A stretch of 64,000 bases of DNA from the NCBI GenBank assembly GCA_023105745.1, contig JALGQZ010000011.1, positions 21,292,975 through 21,356,974 on the forward strand, given 5' to 3'. The DNA is from Austropuccinia psidii (taxonomy: Eukaryota > Basidiomycota > Pucciniomycetes > Pucciniales > Sphaerophragmiaceae). The notes beneath the pieces are model-generated. The model saw only the letters and a list, made by a program, of their open reading frames with translations, ran no database searches and was not told where the DNA came from. This document shows positions 58,688 through 64,000 of the stretch, in pieces. How positions within the stretch are numbered: position 1 is the first letter of the stretch; the number at the start of each line of letters is the position of its first letter. The translations under genes were made by a program, and so were the position numbers.

Positions 58688-60706
58688 AAAGCCCTTCAAT
58701 CCTTTCTTGGCTTTGCCAATTTCTATTGTAATCTCATTAAAAATTACTTTAAAGAAATCACTTCTATTACTTCCCTTCTTGAAAAAGATTGTCCTCTTAT
58801 CTTCAATAAGGAAGCTCTAAGTCAGTCTCAGATACTCAAAGAATCCTTCACCACTTCTCATATTCTTTCCCATTTTAATCCTTCTCTACCAACCATTGTA
58901 GAGACTGATGATTCGAATTATGCCTTGGGTGCTGTACTGATTGCGGTGAACTACTAAGGAAAGAATCCCATTGAGTTTGATAGTCGCAAGATCCTCCCAG
59001 CTGAGCTTAACTATGAAATCCATGACAAGGAACTCCTTGCAATAGTTTGGTCTCTCAAGCACTGGAGAGCTTTTCTTCTTTCTCTTTCCAATTCTTTTGA
59101 GGTCTTCAAAGACCATTCTTCTCTTCAGTATTTCATGTCTTCCAAAGTTCTTACTTGTCATCAGGCCTGTTAGGCTGAATTTCTTTCTGAGTTTCACTGT
59201 ACTATCACTTACTGCCCAGGCAGGCTGGCAACTTTACCAGATGCCTTGTCATGTTGGGATGATGTGTACCCAGAGAGGGGGGCGGACTTTATCAGAAGGA
59301 ATCCTCAAAATTTCCATCAAGTAATAAAGCAAGATGGAATTTAAGATTCAAGATTCTTCTCAATCAAAATTGAAATATTCTCAGACTTAGTTTACCAGCT
59401 TCAAAAATAAGTATGGAAAGACAAAGACTACAAGGAAATACTCAAGCAACTATCAAGAGGTGAATTAGTCTCAGATTATTCTCTTGAACCTCAAGCCGAG
59501 TTATTTTTATTCAAAGATAGAGTGGTAATCCCAAGAAATGCCGAAATCCAACTTAATATTCTTCAAAAGCATTGTGACTCACCATTGGTTGGCCATCCTG
59601 GGCAGGAGAAGACCCTCAAGATCATCAAGAAGGATTTTTATTGGGCTGGATTGAATAAATTCATTAAGTATTATGTGTCCTCATATCATAAATTCTCAAG
59701 AAACAAGAACATTCACCATAAGAAGTTTGGATTACTCAAGCCTCTTCAAATTCCATCTGGTACTTGATATTCATTATCAATATACTTTATCAATCAATTT
59801 TCTCGTTCAAGTAACTTTCATTCAATTTTAATACTTGTAGGAAGATTCTCAAAAATGGCCATCTTCATTCCAGCTTATGGAACAATCACTGCCCTGAACT
59901 TAGCTAAAATATTTATTAGCCACATCTTTTCAAAACATGGCCTTCCAGTAAGTATTGTTAGTGATAGAGGATCTTTATTTGGTTTATCATTCTGGACAAA
60001 TTTATGTCAGCAGCTCAAGATATCAAGAAATATTTAAACTTCTTTTCATCCTGAAACAGATGGACATACAGAGAGGGTAAATCAGATTCCAGAACAGTAT
60101 CTTTGGATGTATGTCAGTTACCATCAAGATTACTGGAACACCTGGCTCCCTCTGGCTGAATTTTCCTACAATAATCCCCAAAATTAATCAAAAAAAGCAA
60201 TCACCTTTTTTCACCATTTATGGAAGGAATCTCAGCTTTGACTCAATCCATATTTCTCAAGACTCACCTTCTGTAAAGTTGTCAACAAAAATCCAATCAG
60301 TACAGAAATTATTCAAAGAAGAATTAGAGTCAGCAATAAGGCAATTTAAGAAGTATGCAGATGGAAATAGGACAGTTCCACCTGATTTCCAACCTGGGGA
60401 CAAAGTATGGCTAGCCTCAAAGAATATCAAGACTACAATACCCACCAAGAAGCTTTCAGAAAGATGGTTGGGACCCTTTGAAGTCTTGAAGAAGATTGGA
60501 AGCCATGCATATCACCTCATGTTGCCTGTGAAATTGAAGTCAGTTCACCCTGTATTCCATGAGTCATTATTAGAACCAGTCGATCAGTCAAGGATCCTCA
60601 ATAAACATTAATTTCCACCACCACCATTTCTAGTGGAGGAGCAAGAAGAATGGGAAGTGGCTCAGGCTCTGGACTCAAAACTCAAAAAGTGTCAATTATG
60701 GTCTCT
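58688..60706 (+). pseudogene. gypsy-2 RNase H, integrase and partial chromodomain
   Basis: Direct continuation of the pol gene cut at 18285: KALQSFLGFANFYCNLIKNY is colinear with gypsy-1 from 29755. RNase H follows (VETDDSNYALGAVL; LNYEIHDKELLAIVWSLKHW; HSSLQYFMSSK), then the integrase zinc finger (HCDSPLVGHPGQEKTL; its second Cys pair is damaged, SSYHKFSRN) and core (IYFINQF in place of the first catalytic Asp block, IVSDRGSLF, HTERVNQ). The tail has WLGPFEVLKKIGSHAYHL and the start of a chromodomain (EWEVAQALDSKLKK). It stops at 60706 where a family C LTR is inserted. There are many in-frame stops (58955, 59172, 59344, 59768 and others). Confidence 0.93.
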
Positions 60707-62519
60707 TGTAAGGTGTGGATATGATCTTTGATTGAAAATCAAGTACTTTTCCTGTCCTCAAAATTTGTATAAGGTAAAAATCAATTAAAAATAGTATGGA
60801 ATGTTATTTTTTAGAGAAAACACGCCAATTTTATTGTTTATAGCTTTATTAGTATAAAACAATAATATAAAAATTTATTGTTTTACCAACAATAAAAATT
60901 TATCCAAAAAATACTCTACAAGAGATATTTTAAGGCTACAAAAGAAATTTCTTCAAGAGCAATTTCAATTGAAATTAATTGAGCAAACAACTGCAAGCAA
61001 TTAATTAAAAAACAAAGTCTTTAAAAAGAATATTAAAGAGAAAACACGCCCAAAAGTGACCAGAGTGAATTTGGAAACAGAGTGACAAAGTTAACAGTGA
61101 TGAAAGATGCTTTAATTCACTTTTTGGGGTGGTTCAGGGGTAAAAATGATTATAAGAGTTACAAACAATGATTATAATGATTTTTTCACGTGGTTAAAAG
61201 GATTAAAATGATTTAAAAGTGGTGTTTGGAATCTTTTATTGATTCGTTTAACAATTTTTAAACTAATTATAAAAGGAAAATATTCTAACATGAAGAGAAA
61301 AGTGGGGCAAAGCAGACATTCTTTTATAGCCATCAATTCTCTTACTCCAAAAGTAAAATTTACTCTTGTCAGTCGTGAAAAACAGTCTGACAACAGAATA
61401 GCCAATTATGGCATCATTGAACCCTGGTTTAGACCAAAAAGGGCTGGTTTAAGCCATTTTCGACCCTTAAATCAGCCATTACTATAGCAATACCAGGCCT
61501 AGAGCATTCAAAACACGTCAGAATGTGTGTCAGAGGCGTAGAAACCAGTTAAAACTATTTTTATTATGGTTGTTTTATCTTAAGGGTAGTTTTACCCTCT
61601 TGGCAACAGCTAAAACTACCCCAGTTGGTATCAAAACCTCATCATCAATTGAGTCCACAGACCCTGTAACTCAATTCCAGGCCAAAAGTGATGAACTTTT
61701 GCGTTAATTTTGACATCCCACGCCTGTCAGCAAGAATTTTGGGGGTCTAGCTCCCCCTCAGAGCTGGAGTTCCTTTTTGCCCCCAAATTTAATCTTTCCA
61801 ATTTATTTTTCCTTTAATTCCTCATCATGTATTATACTTATAATTTACATATGTAATTCAATTCAATTGTACAGTACAATACAGTAATAATTGAAGCCTC
61901 ATACGTAAATCAAAGCTCACTTATGTAATACATGCACACATTTTGACATTTCAATTGAATTCAATTGAAAATACTTCAATTCCTCATAACTTCTAAACTA
62001 AACACAAAACCTCAATTTTAACACAAAAATTGATGGTTAACACCACATGTGGTGTGAATTAAATTAAGGTTTTGAGGATTTTCAACTTTTGTATTGAATA
62101 TACTAAAAACTTAATTTAAGCTTATTTAGAGTTGAGTTACAAGAATTTCACTCAGAGGTGACCCCACCTGATTTTTTATGAGGAATCCAATGGTGAAATA
62201 ATTTTTATGTGTTTATTTATTGAATAAAAAGTTATAATAATTTTTATTTAACTTTTTTCCAAATTTATTTATTTTTTCACAATTTTGTTAAAATTTTATT
62301 TTTACTTAATTTTTTCAAGTATAAATGTAATTTTATACTTACAAAATTTAATGTATTTTTATTTTTAAATTGAAATTAATTTTTTCTTTTTAATATAACT
62401 TTGTATTTCTATTTTGATTTTGATTTTAATAATATAAATAAATTTATTTTATTTATATTAATATGTTATTTTTGTATTTGTGGTCTTTTGGGTATATGAA
62501 ATTACCTCTAAGGCTCACA
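60707..62519 (-). repeat. 3' LTR of gypsy-3 (family C)
   Basis: 1813 bp, TGTAAGGTGTGGATATGA .. AAGGCTCACA on the plus strand. The inner edge (62520-62531) reads on the minus strand GGGGGAGGGAA directly before TGTGAGCC, a polypurine tract that fixes sense as minus. This assigns family C to the gypsy class. Confidence 0.92.
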
Positions 62520-62542
62520 TTCCCTCCCCCTAAAAAAGAATA

Positions 62543-62770
62543 TTACTTGGTAATATTGGTGTTTCTAGTGTGTCTGAATCTCCTGAGGAGTTTGGTAGCT
62601 TCTGGTGTATCTTTTTCTTCTAACCATTCATCTTCACAAGTTGGGTCACTGTACCTAACAAGGTGTTCCCTTACTTTCTTGGTTCTTGATTTCCTTTCTT
62701 TAAAAAATTTTGATAATTTTCTTAGTACCAGATGTCTCAATAGGAAAGTATCTGTCTTTGTTATTATTTA
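62543..62770 (-). pseudogene. C-terminal tail of gypsy-3 pol
   Basis: Reads KERKSRTKKVREHLVRYSD, then PTCEDEWLEEKD and ATKLLRRFRHTRN, ending at 62543 just before the polypurine tract. The LVRY..EDEWL pattern is the chromodomain-like end of a gypsy integrase. It is well preserved compared with the rest. Confidence 0.75.
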
Positions 62771-63190
62771 AATCTATCCCATACATTATTAAATAGTCAT
62801 TTCCCAATAAAAATGGGTACTAGAGCAATTTTCCATAACAACAAATTCAACTGTGATTCTCAAATTCCCATTTATGTGTGGGAATATGACATTGGTCTCA
62901 AAGATTTGTAATGCTTTCATTGGTTTACTTGTACTGTTGAATTTTATACTATCAAGTAGGTGAAATCTTCCTTTATCATATGATCCTTTCCATACTTCAT
63001 CCAAGGCATGTATTAGAGAGTTGGCTTTACAGTTTTTGTTCACTAATTGGTATAAGATGCTACAATTGTTATCTTGAATGTAACTATTTCTGACCTCTTA
63101 AAAGAAGGTGGTGTTCAAGTCTGTAACACTTATTCCTTCTATTGGCATTTGGCTTTCATAAGTTGTGCCCCTTGAGCTTTTGATAAATCA
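62771..63190 (-). pseudogene. Displaced pol fragments of gypsy-3
   Basis: Right after gag comes a piece that in intact gypsy pol lies between RNase H and integrase (IEGISVTDLNTTFF .. SLIHALDEVWKGSYDKGRFH). It runs directly into a protease piece (ALQIFETNVIFPHINGN, VVMENCSSTHFYW, then YLIMYGID in the next frame). Protease should precede, not follow, the RNase H region, so the order is scrambled. RT and the integrase core are missing. The longest open piece is 62789-63043. Confidence 0.65.
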
Positions 63191-64000
63191 AGTTGACTAT
63201 TGCTCAATTGTGGCAAGTGGGAATAAGATTCCATGATGTCAAAAGTGGCATTGATATTTTCTATATCTTTTGAAGATTCAGAAAATATGGATGACTTATC
63301 ATCTGAATTTTCTTCAATTATGTCATCTTTTTCAACATCAGGTCCCTTTTCAATATTAATTTCATTGATTTCCCCCTTTTTGGAAATTTATTGGCTAAAT
63401 GGGTGGTGCTTTGGCAAATATGGCACTTTCTGATTGTATCTGCAGATTTATACTTAACATTATTAGAATTTTCTTTGGGGTTTTTGTCCAAAGAATCTTT
63501 CCAAGGTGTATTAAACCTTGTTTCAAGATTCACCCTACTAGAACCAATTTTTGTTCTGGTGGTTACTTCTTTTAATATATTGATAATATCCTCTGCTGAA
63601 AATTGTTCAGTAGTCCTGCTTTTGACAGCATGCTCTAAGTCACCTCCACATTGTCTCAGAATTTTTCTATGGATCATAAATTCTGACATGTCAGGATATA
63701 ATGCTGTTAGTCTGTCCTTTTGTTGGCAAAACCATGGTAAGGCTTTGTCTTTATCAGCATTAAATTTGGCAGATTCAAAGGCTGTTTCAACTTTAAACCT
63801 CCAAGCATCATTTGCCCATTTGTTGATGATTTGGGTCTTCTACCAAGCCCAACTCTGGTGTCCATGTGCTTGTCTTATTTTGATGTACCATCTGTGAGCT
63901 GATCTGGTAAACAAGGTGTTAAACCTGGCTGTTACCAATCTGTCTGGTAATTCAAAATCCTCTTTGATCATGTCAATACCTCTCATGAATTCCATATGGT
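63191..64000 (-). pseudogene. gypsy-3 gag (5' end beyond the window)
   Basis: From 64000 leftwards: WRFKVETAFESAKFNADKDK and ALPWFCQQKDRL, then SEFMIHRKILRQCGGDLEHA, SAEDIINILKEVTTRTKIG, WKDSLDKNPKENSN and a zinc knuckle CHICQSTTHLANKF in which the last Cys is Phe (about 63395-63435). An acidic tail (ENINATFDIMESYSHLPQ) follows in another frame. There is a stop near 63842 and a frameshift after the knuckle. Homologous to the old gag at 2787-8140. Confidence 0.8.

Larger units (their letters stand above)
18283..58690. mobile_element. Giant CACTA-type DNA transposon (18286-58687), TSD AAA
   Basis: A 40,402-bp insertion in the pol gene of gypsy-2. The left end CACCAGGGAAAATC and the right end (reverse complement) CACAAGGGAAAATC open 46-bp inverted repeats with 38 matches by hand count. 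The flanks carry AAA on both sides (18283-18285 and 58688-58690), and removing the insert plus one AAA rejoins the pol frame through ..NIKALQSF... CAC termini with a 3-bp TSD are the signature of the CACTA/EnSpm class, and the transposase at 19256-22398 is of that class. It carries six decayed genes and four later insertions (gypsy-1, copia, an LTR-like insert, a family C LTR); without these it is about 21 kb. Confidence 0.93.
60702..64000 (-). mobile_element. gypsy-3, minus-strand element truncated by the window edge
   Basis: From right to left: gag, displaced pol fragments, a polymerase tail, a polypurine tract and the 3' LTR (60707-62519). The likely TSD on this side is TCTCT (60702-60706); its partner and the 5' LTR are beyond 64000. 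There is no room for a normal RT-RNase H-integrase, so this is an internally deleted, non-autonomous element. It is inserted in the chromodomain region of gypsy-2. Confidence 0.85.

Overview
The window is a stretch of repeat-rich, AT-rich fungal DNA in which almost everything is transposable-element sequence; no tRNA, rRNA, CRISPR array or bacterial-type operon is visible. Short GT..AG introns of 53-75 bp, chromodomain Ty3/gypsy elements, a UBN2-gag copia element, a Plavaka/CACTA-type transposase and a JBP/TET-like oxygenase together point to a rust fungus (Pucciniales). From remembered protein families I would guess a large-genome rust such as the myrtle rust Austropuccinia psidii; that species guess is inference.

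The structure is a set of nested insertions, most of which can be dated relative to one another by target-site duplications (TSDs). (1) 1-13875 is an old graveyard: a decayed gypsy gag (2787-8140) split by a solo LTR of family D (3651-7069, TSD TGATA), which is itself split by a solo LTR of family B (4870-6366, TSD TATGA). An inverted family D LTR (9182-13875) holds a family B LTR (10573-13793), which holds a family C LTR (11517-13320, TSD GGAAA). A family A solo LTR sits at 602-2008. (2) A gypsy element (gypsy-2) begins near 13876 and runs rightwards. Its pol gene is broken at 18285 and resumes at 58688. (3) The 40,402 bp between these points (18286-58687) are one DNA transposon. It has 46-bp imperfect terminal inverted repeats beginning CAC, a 3-bp TSD (AAA), and rejoining its flanks restores the gypsy pol reading frame. 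(4) Gypsy-2 is interrupted again at 60707 by a minus-strand gypsy element (gypsy-3), which runs off the right edge and has scrambled pol fragments.

The giant transposon carries six genes, all decayed by stops or frameshifts: a Plavaka/CACTA-type transposase (19256-22398, -), an acidic unrecognised protein (34235-41356, +), an SNF2 helicase (41802-44094, -), a Zn(II)2Cys6 protein (46738-48003, +), a JBP/TET-like 2OG-Fe(II) oxygenase (51305-52690, -) and a second unrecognised protein (53266-57325, -). It has itself been invaded by a complete gypsy element (gypsy-1, 23249-34141, TSD TTTGA, with a family B solo LTR inside it), a complete copia element (34751-39832, TSD AGTAA, placed exactly at an intron donor), a 1.86-kb LTR-like insert that splits a minisatellite (48999-50860, TSD GCGT) and a family C LTR (54955-56774). 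Without these inserts the transposon is about 21 kb.

The most interesting point is the combination of genes on one mobile element: a CACTA-class transposase with a chromatin remodeller, a DNA-base oxygenase and a zinc-cluster DNA-binding protein, plus minisatellites that share a core motif. It looks like a giant transposon that carried its own chromatin and DNA-modification toolkit, now inactive in this copy.
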